A DNA stretch of 64,000 bases from Bauldia sp. (GCA_026126025.1 JAHCJZ010000010.1:1-64000); one strand, 5' to 3'. Counted from the first letter of the stretch, positions 45,511 to 55,410 are shown. Notes: generated by a model from the letters alone, not told the origin. Made by a program: numbers and translations.

Positions 45511-46404
45511 ATGACCTTCGGAAGCGTCCCGCGGATCGGTCGGGATCCGCATCGGCTGGCAGCCTTGGTCGGAGCGGTCCTGCTCGCCGTCACCCTCGGC
45601 GCCGATGCCGCCATCGCCCAGCGCGGCGGGGGCGGCGCTCCCGCGCCGTTGCCCCGCAACTTCTACGAAGACCGCCTCAGCCGCCAGGGCGACAAGATCA
45701 TCTTCTGCGTCAACCAGGACGCCATGATGGCCGATTTCGAGCGCGACCTTGCGCGGCTCATCGGCGAGGTGCTGCTGGTCGAGGTCGAAATCTACGATGT
45801 CGATCCGCCGCTTCCCACCATCCCGCTCGACTACCGCCTGCCGTTGCTGCCGGAGCAGATATTCCTCGTCCTGATCGACGACTGCGACGCGATGTTCGGC
45901 TTCGCGCTCGCCGGAAGCTATCGCGACTGGATCACGCTCAGCCGGCCCTATCTCGACACGCGCATGGTGCTCGTCGTCGCCGATCCGGCGATCGCCGGCT
46001 TCACGGACATCCCGCGCGACGGCGCGGTGGGGACGCGTGCGATGAGCAATGGCGACATCGCGCTGATCACCTACCTCCAGGCGCTGCCGGCCAGCAATCG
46101 CTGGCAGCGCATCGGCTATTTCACCAACGAGATCCTTCTCGAGCGCCTGCGCGACGGCACCGTCGGCGGCGCGGTGATGTGGGAGCCGGCGGTCCATTTC
46201 GCGACTGAAGGTGACCCCGCATCCGCCGGACTTCGCATCCTGCCGCTGCCCTTCGTGCCGCGCCCGACGCAGCTCGGCCTCGCGATGCTGGCCGAGGACC
46301 TGTTCCTGCGGACCGCGCTCGACGAGGCGATCGCCGTGCTCGTCGCCGACGGGGCGGTCGAGGCGCTCGCCGTGGAGCACCACCTGCGGCCGGTGCCGCA
46401 ATGA
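45511..46404 (+). CDS. MxaJ/XoxJ-like periplasmic binding protein 1
   Basis: A 297-residue protein with a signal region (LAALVGAVLLAVTLGADAAI, cleavage near AIAQ). It has the shared pattern of the quinoprotein-associated binding proteins: IIFCVNQDAMMADFERDLAR, LVLIDDCDAMFGFALAG, DWITLSRPYLDT, DIPRDGAVG and VGGAVMWEPAVHF. The two cysteines (FCVN and DDCDA) are the likely disulfide. Known relatives (MxaJ, XoxJ) bind the dehydrogenase and may help its activation instead of importing a solute. It has no transporter partner here. ATG 45511 has only a weak A/G-rich ribosome site, which may limit its level relative to the dehydrogenase. Confidence 0.88.
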   Translation: MTFGSVPRIGRDPHRLAALVGAVLLAVTLGADAAIAQRGGGGAPAPLPRNFYEDRLSRQGDKIIFCVNQDAMMADFERDLARLIGEVLLVEVEIYDVDPPLPTIPLDYRLPLLPEQIFLVLIDDCDAMFGFALAGSYRDWITLSRPYLDTRMVLVVADPAIAGFTDIPRDGAVGTRAMSNGDIALITYLQALPASNRWQRIGYFTNEILLERLRDGTVGGAVMWEPAVHFATEGDPASAGLRILPLPFVPRPTQLGLAMLAEDLFLRTALDEAIAVLVADGAVEALAVEHHLRPVPQ

Positions 46405-46438
46405 CAATCGCAATCCGCATTCCGGGAGACGCCACGCC

Positions 46439-47935
46439 ATGACTGCCGCGACTTTCGACGGTCTCGCCCTTCCGTCCGCGCTGCCGCTCCTGTCGGAGCG
46501 CCTGATCCAGTCCACCCGCCGCGCGACATTGTCGGGCTTCGTCCTTGCAGGCGCGATCGCGGTCTCGGCGGCTTGCGTCGTCTATGGCATCGCGCAGCTC
46601 GCGATCGGCTTCGGCGCAACCATCGCGGCTGATGGCCTATGGTTCGCGATCGGCGCGGGAGCAGCGGGTTTCGTCGTCGCGGCGGTTGCCGTTTTCGCGA
46701 CGCGTCGGTCGTCCTTCGACCTTGCCCGCGATGCCGATCGCGTCTTCGCGCTCCGCGAGCGCATGTCGACGGCGCTGCAGGTGAGCCGTGGCCGTCACGG
46801 GGCGTCTGCGGTCGGCACGGCGCTGCTCCGCGACGCCGAGGCCGAGGCCGCGGCGATAGATCCGCGGCGTCTTGCGCCGCTCCGGCCGGATCGCGTGGCG
46901 CTCATCCTCGCCGGCGCGATCGCCTTTCTCGCTCTGGCCCTTGTCGTGAAGGCGATCGCCTATGACGAGCCGGGGACCGCGCCGGTGGCGACGGCACTTC
47001 CGGCCGCACTCTCGACCGAGGATCAGGCCGAGGTCGCGCAGCAGCTGATGCGGGTCGCGGCCCTGATTGCCGACGACGCCGAAGAGCGCTCCGATCCGTT
47101 CCTCCAGGCCATCGCGCGCGAAGTTGCCGCGCTCGGCCAGCGGATCGAATCGGGCGCGGTTGTCGAACGCTCGGAGATCGTCGCCGAGCTCGACCGTCTC
47201 GCCAACTACGCCGGCGACGCCTATGTCGCGGCCGGCGAGACCATCGGCGGCGCGGAGGATCTGTCGCAGCTTCTCGAGGCGGTGGGGCTGTCGCTGGAGC
47301 CGCAGACGCCGCGTCCGATCGAGCAGACCGCGGCCGGAGCCGACGGTCCCGCTCCGCCGCCCGACGACGTGTCGCTGCCGCCGAACCTGCCGCAACAGCC
47401 GCCGCTCAACGCGCCCGCCCTCGACGAGATGCTGGCCGAGTTCGAGGCGGCGGATGCGGCGAGCGACGCGGCGCGGATCGAGCGCGGTGAGCGCCAGCTG
47501 CCCGACGGCTACTTCGGCGGCGACTACTACGCGATTGCCGCGCAGCAGGCCGCTGAGGCGGCCGCCCGGCGCCAGGCCGAAGGGGCGCTGCCCGACGGCG
47601 CGATGCTGGCCGGCGCGGCCGAAGAGGCCGGAGCAGGCGACAGCCGGCTCGCCGGCGAGGGCGTCGGCGCGCTCGACGGCGAGATCACCGAGAACGATCC
47701 CTTCGCCATGGCTGGCGAACTGCTCCTCCAGGACGAGATCGACGGCGAGGGCCGCCGCATCCGCGTCGAGGTGCCGCCGCAGCAGGGTGAGCCGGTCGTG
47801 CTCGTTCCCGGCGAGATCGTCGCTGGCGACTGGCGGCCGATGGCCGAAAGCGAGGTCTCGCGCGCCGGGATCCCGCCCGCCGACCGCGACGCCGTCGCGC
47901 GCTACTTCCGCTCGATCGCCGAGGCCGCCGAGTGA
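46439..47935 (+). CDS. Three-helix membrane protein of the vWA/MoxR maturation module
   Basis: A 498-residue protein I cannot assign to a named family. Three helices are predicted: about residues 30-58 (LSGFVLAGAIAVSAACVVYG), 66-88 (WFAIGAGAAGFVVAAVAVFA) and 150-172 (LILAGAIAFLALALVVKAIA). The rest is acidic, Ala/Glu/Gln-rich and probably periplasmic or cytoplasmic, with low-complexity stretches (AIAAQQAAEAAARRQAEGAL). Its stop overlaps the start of the vWA gene (GTGA), so the two are coupled. In position and topology it could play the part of MxaK or MxaA in the methanol dehydrogenase system; that is inference. SBP 1 lies 34 bases upstream. Confidence 0.75.
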   Translation: MTAATFDGLALPSALPLLSERLIQSTRRATLSGFVLAGAIAVSAACVVYGIAQLAIGFGATIAADGLWFAIGAGAAGFVVAAVAVFATRRSSFDLARDADRVFALRERMSTALQVSRGRHGASAVGTALLRDAEAEAAAIDPRRLAPLRPDRVALILAGAIAFLALALVVKAIAYDEPGTAPVATALPAALSTEDQAEVAQQLMRVAALIADDAEERSDPFLQAIAREVAALGQRIESGAVVERSEIVAELDRLANYAGDAYVAAGETIGGAEDLSQLLEAVGLSLEPQTPRPIEQTAAGADGPAPPPDDVSLPPNLPQQPPLNAPALDEMLAEFEAADAASDAARIERGERQLPDGYFGGDYYAIAAQQAAEAAARRQAEGALPDGAMLAGAAEEAGAGDSRLAGEGVGALDGEITENDPFAMAGELLLQDEIDGEGRRIRVEVPPQQGEPVVLVPGEIVAGDWRPMAESEVSRAGIPPADRDAVARYFRSIAEAAE

Positions 47936-50900
47936 CCTTCCTTTCGCCGGCCTGGCTCGTCGTCGCCGCCCTCGCGGTCCCGATCATCCTCCTCCACGCG
48001 CGGCTGCGCCGCCGCGTCGAGGTCGCGAGCGTCCACATCTGGCGGCTGATCGGCCTCGCTGCCGACCGCCGGCGCTCGCTCCAGCGCCCTCCGGTCGGAC
48101 TCCTCCTCGTCCTGCAGCTGATCGCGCTGTTCGCTCTCGCCGTCGCACTGGCGCAGCCGCGCTTCGGCGCCGCCGCAGGCGAGGGCGAGCACGTCGTCTT
48201 CCTCGTCGACGCCTCGGGCAGCATGCAGGCGACCGACATCGCGCCGTCGCGTTTCGATGCCGCGCGCGATGCCGTTGCCGACGCCGTGCGCACCCTCGGG
48301 CCCGGCGCGGCGCGCATCTCGGTGGTCGAGGTCGGGAGCAATGCGCGCGTCGCGGTCGCCCGGCAGGCCGATGCCGGCGGCATCCTCCCCCTCCTCGACG
48401 CGCTGGCGCCGACGGATGGGCCGGCAGACTGGGCGGGCGCGTCGGCGCTGGTCGAGTCGCTCCTGCGCGCCGGCGAGACCACGCGGCTCGTTGTCGTCGG
48501 CGACGACCCGGCCAGCGCCACGCTCGGCGACGGTGATGTGGAAGTGATCGCGCTCGGCGCGGCCGACACCGGCAACCGCGCCCTTTCGGCGACGCTGTCG
48601 GCCGAGGCGGACGGCGATCTCGTCGTCGCCGGCACGGTCCGGTTCTTCGGCACCGAGACGGCGGCAACCGAGATTGCCGTGCGCTTCGGGCCGGGCGGCG
48701 ACGAGAGCCTCCTCGATTTCGGCACCATCGCCGTCGCTCCGCCCGAAATCGGCGAAGGCGAGGCATTGCCGGAGGCGTTGCGGTTCGAGGCCGGGCTCGA
48801 GCTTCCCGGCGAGGGGACGCTGGTCCTGGAGATCGGCCCCGATGCCGGGCCGCACGACAACGCGTCCTATTTCCATGTAGGTGCGCTCGACCGGGTCGCC
48901 CGCATCCTCGTGGTCGGCGGGCCGAGCGAGGCACTTCTTCGCGCGCTCGCGGCGGTCGACGGCGTCGAGGTGTTCCAGGTCGATGCGCTGCCGGCCAATG
49001 CCGACGGATACGATCTCGTGGTGGTCGACGACGTCGCGATCGCGCGCAAGCCGGCGACGAACGTCCTGTGGGTCGAGCGCGGGCGGCTCGCCGACGAGAC
49101 GGAGCCCCAGCCGATCCTCGACGCCTATTTCACCGGGTGGGACGCGACCCACCCGCTATCCTCCGGCGTCGACTGGAACGCGGTGACGACGCCGCGGGCG
49201 TTTGCGGTGCCAAGCCTCCCCGGCGCGACGGTTGTCGTGGAATCCTCGGGCAATCCGCTGGTCCAGGCGCGCACCACGCCTGCGGGCCGCGAAGTGCGGC
49301 TCGCGCTCGCCGCCGACGCGTCCGGCTGGCTCAACGACCCGAGCTACCCGCTCTTCATCGCAGCGGTGATCGACTGGCTCGACATCGCAACCGGTCCGGC
49401 CGATCCGGCACCCTGCATCGTGGGCGTATGGTGCGTGCTTCCGGCGAGCCTCGTTGCCGCGTCGATCGTGGCACCCGACGGGGAGGTTCTGCCGTCGACC
49501 GCTCCGGCCGATGCGGCGTGGCTCGCCGCCGGCACCGATGCCGGGTTCCTTCCGGCCCGCGCCGGCTTCTACCGCGTCGCCGGCGCCGCGGGCGAGGTGA
49601 TCGTCGCGGTCAACCGCGCGGATGATGCCGACGGGAACCTCGCCATCGCCGCGTCCGCCGGCGAGGCTCCGGCCTTCGCCGCCGGTTCCTCCCGGCCGTG
49701 GTGGCTGCTGGCGATCGTGCTCGTCGTCCTTGCTGCCGAGACCTGGTTCGCCGGCCGCGGCTCCGAGCGCTTCCTGCGGCCCGGCGCGCTGCGCCGCGGC
49801 GTTCCCTTCGCGACGCAGCGGCGCTGGCATCTCGGCCTTCGCATCGCTGCGGGCGTGGCACTGGTGCTCGCCATCGTCCCGCTCGTCGTGCCGACGCGGG
49901 AGCCGGCCTCGGCCACCGTCGTCGTCGCAGCGGAGGCGGTTACCGACGGCCGCCAGGATCTCGCGCGGAGCATGCTCCTCGCCACCATCGACGAAAATCG
50001 CGACGGATCGGCGGGCCGGATCGGGCTCGTCGCCGCCGCGGCGCCGCCGGCGGTCGCCGTCGACCTCGGGGAAAGCGGGGCGGCGTCGGGCGCACCGATG
50101 TTGGCGCCGGGCGCCGATATCGGCGATGCGGTGGCGCTCGCAGTGGCAATGCTCCCGGCGGATCGTCCCGGCCGGGTGGTCGTCGCCGGCGACGGCAACA
50201 TGACGGCGGGGAACCTCGGCGCCGGCATCTCCGCGGCGGTCGCGCGCTCCGTGCCGCTCGACACCGTCCCGCTGGTCGATGCTCCGGTCGGCGAGGTGCT
50301 CGTCGCTTCGGTCGACGCGCCGGCCACGGCCTATGTCGGCGACCGCTTCACCGTGAACGCCTTCGTTCACAGCGAAGGCCCCGCCGAAGCCACGATCGAG
50401 CTGATGCGGAACGGCGCGGTGGTGTCCACCCAGCTGGTGCCGCTCGCCCTCGGCACGAACCGCATCGAGGCGGTGTTCGACGTCGCCGAGGCCGGGGATG
50501 CCCTCTTCGAGGTCGCGGTCGACGCGCCCTCCGACGTGATCGCCGCGAACAACCGCGACGGCGTCGTGGTGAGGGCGGAGGCACCGCCGCGCATCCTCAT
50601 CGTGACGCCCGAGGTCGACTGGGGCGACTTCTTCGCCGGCGCCCTCGCGGTCCAGGGCCTCACGGCCGAGGTCGTCCTCCCCGACGACGCGCCGTTCTTC
50701 ATCAGCGGCTTCCTCGAATACGACCTCGTCGTCCTGATGAACGTCCCCGCCATCGATCTCAGCGTCGGCCAGCAGCGGCTGATCGCCGACTATGTCGAGA
50801 CCCATGGCGGCGGCCTCCTCATTCTCGGCGGCGAGCGCAGCTTCGGGCCGGGCGGCTATTTCCAGACCGACCTCGAGCGGGTGTCGCCGCTGTCGGCGCG

Positions 50901-52290
50901 GGTGCCGCAGGACGAGCCCGGCGCGGCGCTGATGTTCGTGCTCGACCGCTCCGGCAGCATGCAGGCGCGGGTCGAGGACGTGAACCGCCTCGACATCGCG
51001 AAGGAAGCGACGGTGCAGGCGATCGGGCTTCTTCACCCCGACAGCCAGGTCGGCGTGATCGTCTTCGACTCCGAGCCGCATGTGATCGTGCCGATGCAGC
51101 AGGGGGTGAACCTGCCGGCGATCGAGGCGGCGCTCGCCCCGGTCCAGCCCGGCGGCGGCACCGACCTCTATCCCGGCCTTGCCGAGGCGGTGGCGCAGCT
51201 GTCGCAGACCGACGCCCTCGCCAAGCACATCGTGGTCATGACCGACGGCCTCCTGGAGCCGGCCGATTTCCCCACGCTCCTCGGCGAGGCGGTCGAGGCC
51301 GGGATCACCGTCTCGGCCGTCGCGATCGGCGGCACCGCCGACGTGATCCGCGCCGAAGCCATCGCCCGCCTCGGCGGCGGGGCGTTCCATTCCACGCAGG
51401 ACTTCCGCGCGCTGCCGAGCATCCTGTCGCAGGAGGCGATGATGATGTCCGGCTCGCCGGTCGAGGTAATCGAGACCCCGGTGTTCTGGATCGACCGCGG
51501 CGCCGACTTCCTCGCCGGCCTGCCCGAACAACTGCCGCCGCTCGAGAATTACGTGCGTACCACCGAGCGCGAGACCGCGACGCTCCACCTCGCCGCGCTC
51601 GACGAGGAAGGCGAGACGGTGCCGATCATGGCGTCGTGGCGCTATGGCAATGGCCGTGTCCTGGCCTTCGCCAGCCACGGCGCCGGCTCGGGAACGCAGA
51701 ACTGGCTGACGCTGCCGGACTACCCGCTGCTCTGGGCGCAGATCGCGCGCCATTTCCTGCGCGGCACCGAAGGGCCGGGACTTCATGCCGAGATGACCCG
51801 TCTCGGCGACGGCGCGGTGCTCCGCGTCGATGCCCTCGACAAGGACGGCGCGCCGCTCGCCGACGCCGTCATCACCGCCACCCTTTCGGCGGACGCGGTG
51901 CCGGTTGCGCTCATGGAGACCGAGGCCGGCCGCTACGAGGCCGCGCTCGGCGCGCTCCCGCCGGGCACGCACAGCGTGACGGTGACCATGGGCGAGACTA
52001 CGACGCGCGCGGCGCTCCATGTCGGCTATCCGGCGCGGCTCAACTTCGCGCGCGCCGACGCTGCCGCATTGTCGCCGCTCGCCTTCGCGACCGGCGGCGT
52101 CGCGGGCCCGTCCGATCCGCTGGCGGGCGCCGCAGAGACGCGCTGGGCGCTCGTGCCGAACGATCATCCCTGGATCGTGCTCGCGCTGATCCTCTTCATC
52201 GCCGACCTCGTGGTGCGCTACGCGCCGGGCCTGATGTCGCTCCGGCGGCGAGCCGCGCGCGACGCGGCCCCAAGGCCTGCCCCCGCATGA
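47932..52290 (+). CDS. Giant double von Willebrand A membrane protein (BatA-like fusion)
   Basis: A 1452-residue protein, GTG start. The N-terminal BatA-type part (FLSPAWLVVAALAVPIILLH) has two helices up to residue 75, then a vWA domain with MIDAS motif DASGS at 93-97. A GATase-like Rossmann segment (ILVVGGPSEALLRALAAVDG) and helices near 590 and 640 (WWLLAIVLVVLAAETWFAG, LRIAAGVALVLAIVPLVV) follow. The second half has Ig/CARDB-like strands, another GATase-like domain (RILIVTPEVDWGDFFAGALA ... GGGLLILGGERSFGPGG near 885-985), a second vWA domain with DRSGS at 1005-1009, and a C-terminal helix (WIVLALILFIADLVVRY). It resembles two MxaC/MxaL- or BatA/B-like proteins fused end to end, with most of the mass in the periplasm. 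Likely role: metal or cofactor insertion with MoxR and DUF58 at 37.7-39.6 kb. Confidence 0.88.
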   Translation: MTFLSPAWLVVAALAVPIILLHARLRRRVEVASVHIWRLIGLAADRRRSLQRPPVGLLLVLQLIALFALAVALAQPRFGAAAGEGEHVVFLVDASGSMQATDIAPSRFDAARDAVADAVRTLGPGAARISVVEVGSNARVAVARQADAGGILPLLDALAPTDGPADWAGASALVESLLRAGETTRLVVVGDDPASATLGDGDVEVIALGAADTGNRALSATLSAEADGDLVVAGTVRFFGTETAATEIAVRFGPGGDESLLDFGTIAVAPPEIGEGEALPEALRFEAGLELPGEGTLVLEIGPDAGPHDNASYFHVGALDRVARILVVGGPSEALLRALAAVDGVEVFQVDALPANADGYDLVVVDDVAIARKPATNVLWVERGRLADETEPQPILDAYFTGWDATHPLSSGVDWNAVTTPRAFAVPSLPGATVVVESSGNPLVQARTTPAGREVRLALAADASGWLNDPSYPLFIAAVIDWLDIATGPADPAPCIVGVWCVLPASLVAASIVAPDGEVLPSTAPADAAWLAAGTDAGFLPARAGFYRVAGAAGEVIVAVNRADDADGNLAIAASAGEAPAFAAGSSRPWWLLAIVLVVLAAETWFAGRGSERFLRPGALRRGVPFATQRRWHLGLRIAAGVALVLAIVPLVVPTREPASATVVVAAEAVTDGRQDLARSMLLATIDENRDGSAGRIGLVAAAAPPAVAVDLGESGAASGAPMLAPGADIGDAVALAVAMLPADRPGRVVVAGDGNMTAGNLGAGISAAVARSVPLDTVPLVDAPVGEVLVASVDAPATAYVGDRFTVNAFVHSEGPAEATIELMRNGAVVSTQLVPLALGTNRIEAVFDVAEAGDALFEVAVDAPSDVIAANNRDGVVVRAEAPPRILIVTPEVDWGDFFAGALAVQGLTAEVVLPDDAPFFISGFLEYDLVVLMNVPAIDLSVGQQRLIADYVETHGGGLLILGGERSFGPGGYFQTDLERVSPLSARVPQDEPGAALMFVLDRSGSMQARVEDVNRLDIAKEATVQAIGLLHPDSQVGVIVFDSEPHVIVPMQQGVNLPAIEAALAPVQPGGGTDLYPGLAEAVAQLSQTDALAKHIVVMTDGLLEPADFPTLLGEAVEAGITVSAVAIGGTADVIRAEAIARLGGGAFHSTQDFRALPSILSQEAMMMSGSPVEVIETPVFWIDRGADFLAGLPEQLPPLENYVRTTERETATLHLAALDEEGETVPIMASWRYGNGRVLAFASHGAGSGTQNWLTLPDYPLLWAQIARHFLRGTEGPGLHAEMTRLGDGAVLRVDALDKDGAPLADAVITATLSADAVPVALMETEAGRYEAALGALPPGTHSVTVTMGETTTRAALHVGYPARLNFARADAAALSPLAFATGGVAGPSDPLAGAAETRWALVPNDHPWIVLALILFIADLVVRYAPGLMSLRRRAARDAAPRPAPA

Positions 52291-52328
52291 CGATCGGTCG
52301 AAGCGGCTGCTGAAGCGCGGCGAGGAAC

Positions 52329-53468
52329 ATGATGGACACGCCCCAAAGCGACCGTCTCGTTCACCGCCTCTATGATGCTGCGTTGGGCCGCAGCGAGTGG
52401 ACCGTCACGATGCAGGCGCTGGCGGCAACCTTCGCGGCCCGGATCGCGGTGATCCATACCTTCCCGCAATGCCAGGCGAACCGGTACTTCGCCACGCCGG
52501 AATTCGAGCCGGTGGTGGAGGACTGGTTCTCGTCCGACTGGCGCGAGAACGATCCGCGCGTCCGGGCGATCCGCGGCCTTCGCCAGCGCGGTGGCCGCCA
52601 GACGGTGACCGACGAGACGGTACGCCGGTATGACCCCGGCACGCTGGGACATTTCCGCCGCGGCTTCCTGGACCGGCACGCGCTCGGCGATTTCGCCGCG
52701 ACGCTGGTGGAGCTTGGCCGCGACGGCGGCTGCGGGGTGCTGGCATTCATTCGCGACAGGGAAGCCCCCGACTTCTCGCGTCATGACCTCACCCGCATGA
52801 TGGCGATCCGCGGCCATGTCGAGGCGAGCCTTCACCTTGCGGAGCATGTCCTCGGCGTTGCGGACGATGCGAGCGCGTGGCTGCGAGCCCTCGAAGAGGC
52901 GGGGACCGCGGCGGTCTTCCTCACCGGCAAGGGGCGCGTCGTCGCCGTCAGTACGCCGGCGAAGCGGCTGTTCGCCGATGACCTGCGCGTCGACAAGGAC
53001 AGGCTCGTCAGCCGGTCGCCGGTTGCCCAGGCGCGGATCGAGCGTCTCGTCGCCTGCCGCGAAGGGGTAACGACGGTGCCGCGCGCCATCGGACGGCGTC
53101 CGCTGCTCGTGCGCGCAGTTCCGGTGAGCGGCCTCGCGCCGGCCAATGGCTGGGTATTCAGCCAAAACCGCATCGAGATCATCCTCATCCTGGTCGCGAT
53201 CGATCCGCGCGTTGACCATCGCGCCGGCGCAGAAGCGCTGGGCCATCTCGGCCTGTCGCCGGCGGAGGCGCGTGTCGCTGCGCTGGTCGGGGCCGGCGCA
53301 TCCGCTGCCAAAGCGGCGGAGCGCCTCGAGCTCACCGAGGCGACCGTGCGATCCTATCTCAAGCGAGTCTACGCCAAGCTCGAGATCTCCGGACGGGCCG
53401 AGCTTGGCCTGCTGTCGAGCAAGATCCGGAGCCTTTACGACCTCGACGTGCATCGCGAGCCGTCGTGA
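52329..53468 (+). CDS. LuxR-family transcriptional regulator
   Basis: A 379-residue protein. The N-terminal 290 or so residues are a sensing region with no standard domain that I recognise. Near the end is a LuxR/GerE helix-turn-helix: LGLSPAEARVAALVGAGASA, then AKAAERLELTEATVRSYLKR and VYAKLEISGRAEL. This N-terminal plan is common in alphaproteobacterial orphan LuxR proteins. It lies 38 bases after the vWA gene and about 165 before dehydrogenase 2, so it is the best candidate for local control of the quinoprotein genes. ATG 52329 follows GAGG closely. Confidence 0.9.
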   Translation: MMDTPQSDRLVHRLYDAALGRSEWTVTMQALAATFAARIAVIHTFPQCQANRYFATPEFEPVVEDWFSSDWRENDPRVRAIRGLRQRGGRQTVTDETVRRYDPGTLGHFRRGFLDRHALGDFAATLVELGRDGGCGVLAFIRDREAPDFSRHDLTRMMAIRGHVEASLHLAEHVLGVADDASAWLRALEEAGTAAVFLTGKGRVVAVSTPAKRLFADDLRVDKDRLVSRSPVAQARIERLVACREGVTTVPRAIGRRPLLVRAVPVSGLAPANGWVFSQNRIEIILILVAIDPRVDHRAGAEALGHLGLSPAEARVAALVGAGASAAKAAERLELTEATVRSYLKRVYAKLEISGRAELGLLSSKIRSLYDLDVHREPS

Positions 53469-53633
53469 CGCATTGGTGGCGGCGGTGCGCGCTTTCCTCG
53501 GCCTGCAACCCCCGAACCGAGGTATCGGGCGGCGCGTCCGTCCCGACAGACTGCCGCGTTGTTAGCCGCGCCGCCGAACCCGCGAGGGACGGGCGGCGGC
53601 CGGTCGCCGCACAAGACATGGGGAGAACTGAAA

Positions 53634-55367
53634 ATGAGATCGTCACTAGGGCGAGTCCTGCTCGCCTCCGCTTCGGCGCTGGTCATTGCCTCGCCCGCCT
53701 GGGCCCAGAGCAGCGCCTTCTCCGACTATCGTCCGGTCACCAACGAGATGCTGCAGAACCCTGACGACGGCGACTGGCTGTCGTTCCGGCGCACCCAGAA
53801 TTCCTGGGGCTTCAGCCCGCTTGCCCAGATAACGCCGGACAACATCACCGGCCTCGACCTGGTGTGGGCGCGCGGCATGGATGCTGGCTACAACGCCACC
53901 ACGCCGCTCGTCCATGACGGCGTCATGTTCCTGCCCAACCCCAACAACGTCATCTTCGCGCTCGACGCGAGCAACGGCGACATGCTGTGGGAGTACCGCC
54001 GCACCCTGCCGGAAGGCACGGTCGGCAGAAACCGCTCGATCGCGATGTACGAGGACAAGATCTTCACCATCAGCGCCGACAATTTCCTCGTCGCCGTCGA
54101 CGCGCTGTCCGGTCAGCTGGTGTGGGAGGTGGCGCTTGCCGATCCCGGCGAGAACCCCAACAACGCCGGCCCGCTCATCGTCAACGGCATGGTGGTGTCG
54201 GGCAAGTCGTGCCCGCAGGCGGGTCCGCCCGAATCCTGCTACGTCGCGGCCTACGACACCGCGTCCGGTGAGGAGCTGTGGCGCACGCTGACCATTCCGA
54301 GCCCGGGCGATCCGGCCGACGAAAGCTGGGCCGGCGTGCCGTACGATTCCCGCGCCCATGTCGGCAGCTGGATGGTGCCGTCCTACGACCCGGTCACCGA
54401 CCTCATCTATATCGGCACTTCGGTCACGTCGCCCTACGCGAAGTTCTACTTCGCCGATCCGGAGGACGTCGACGACGACTACCTGTACCAGACCTCGACG
54501 CTCGCGCTCGATCCGGAGACCGGCGAGATCGTCTGGTACTTCCAGCACATGCGTGACCAGTGGGATCTCGATCATCCGTTCGAGCGCGTGCTGGTCGATA
54601 CGGCGGTGACGCCGAATCCGGACGCGGTGGCCTGGATCAACCCGAACCTCACGCCCGGCGAGGAGCGTCAGGTGCTTACGGGCATTCCGGGCAAGACCGG
54701 CCTGTTCTACTCGATCGACCGCGCCACCGGCGAGTTCCTGTGGGCGCGCGAGACGATCTACCAGACCGCGATCCTCGACCTCGATCCCGCCACCGGCCGC
54801 GCCACCATGAATCTCGGCGAGGGCGTGGGCCCGACCGCGGTCGGCCAGGACGTCGAGATCTGCCCCGGCGGCTATGGCGGCGGCAAGAGCTGGCACGTCA
54901 GCTCCTACAGCCCGGACAGCAACGTGCTGTTCGTGCCGCTCCTCTACCACTGCATGGTGATGCATGTGGAGGAGGACGACCTCCAGCCCGGTCCGCTGTT
55001 CCTGCCGCCCGGCGAGGAGAACAACGGCTCGATCTGGGCGATCAACGTCGAGACCGGCGAAGAGGTGTGGCGCTACGAGCAGACCCATCCGGTTGGGTCG
55101 GTGGTCGCCACTGCCAGCGGACTGCTCTTCGCCGGCGATCTCAACCGCCGCTTCCGCGCCTTCGATCAGTCGAACGGTGACATTCTCTGGGAGACCATCC
55201 TCGGCGGATCGATCGTCGGCGTGCCGGTCAGCTACGAGGTCGACGGGCGGCAGTACGTTTCGGTCGCGACCGGGCCGTTCCCGGTCGATCCGTGGATCCT
55301 GGAGTTCCACCCGGACCTCCAGGCCACGGTTGGCAACACGCTCTATACGTTCGCGCTTTCCGAGTAG
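53634..55367 (+). CDS. PQQ-dependent dehydrogenase 2
   Basis: A 577-residue periplasmic quinoprotein. The signal is MRSSLGRVLLASASALVIAS with WAQ/S. Blade motifs: WGFSPLAQITPDNITGLDLV, IFALDASNGDMLWEYRRTLP, VAVDALSGQLVWEV, LDPETGEIVWYFQHMRDQWD and FRAFDQSNGDILWETILGG. Active-site-region features shared with dehydrogenases 3 and 4 are GTSVTSPYAKFYFADPED, HMRDQWDLDHPFERVLVDT and GIPGKTGLFYSIDRATGEFL. The Cys pair SGKSC...ESCYVA replaces the MxaF region with its calcium-binding Glu. It also keeps a pair ICPGG/HCMV like the MDH ICP...HICM disulfide. GGGGAG is about nine bases before the ATG. Substrate unknown. Confidence 0.92.
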   Translation: MRSSLGRVLLASASALVIASPAWAQSSAFSDYRPVTNEMLQNPDDGDWLSFRRTQNSWGFSPLAQITPDNITGLDLVWARGMDAGYNATTPLVHDGVMFLPNPNNVIFALDASNGDMLWEYRRTLPEGTVGRNRSIAMYEDKIFTISADNFLVAVDALSGQLVWEVALADPGENPNNAGPLIVNGMVVSGKSCPQAGPPESCYVAAYDTASGEELWRTLTIPSPGDPADESWAGVPYDSRAHVGSWMVPSYDPVTDLIYIGTSVTSPYAKFYFADPEDVDDDYLYQTSTLALDPETGEIVWYFQHMRDQWDLDHPFERVLVDTAVTPNPDAVAWINPNLTPGEERQVLTGIPGKTGLFYSIDRATGEFLWARETIYQTAILDLDPATGRATMNLGEGVGPTAVGQDVEICPGGYGGGKSWHVSSYSPDSNVLFVPLLYHCMVMHVEEDDLQPGPLFLPPGEENNGSIWAINVETGEEVWRYEQTHPVGSVVATASGLLFAGDLNRRFRAFDQSNGDILWETILGGSIVGVPVSYEVDGRQYVSVATGPFPVDPWILEFHPDLQATVGNTLYTFALSE

Positions 55368-55378
55368 AGCGCAACAGC

Positions 55379-55410
55379 GGGTGGAGGCGTCGGCGCAGTC
55401 GCCTCCACCC
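55379..55410 (+). promoter_or_regulatory. Hairpin at the dehydrogenase 2 / binding protein 2 junction
   Basis: An 11-bp perfect stem, GGGTGGAGGCG with CGCCTCCACCC, around a ten-base loop, 11 bases after the dehydrogenase stop. It has no T run and the next gene starts 35 bases later. Confidence 0.78.

Noticed and set aside
45511-46404. Calling the binding proteins amino-acid ABC importers
   Set aside because: No importer permease or ATPase is adjacent to any of the four, and each directly follows a PQQ dehydrogenase as MxaJ/XoxJ do.
49156-52167. A 1000-codon open frame antisense to the vWA protein
   Set aside because: Composition is typical of the shadow of a GC-rich gene (Arg/Ala/His/Gly), with no motifs, while the plus strand has two MIDAS domains and helices.
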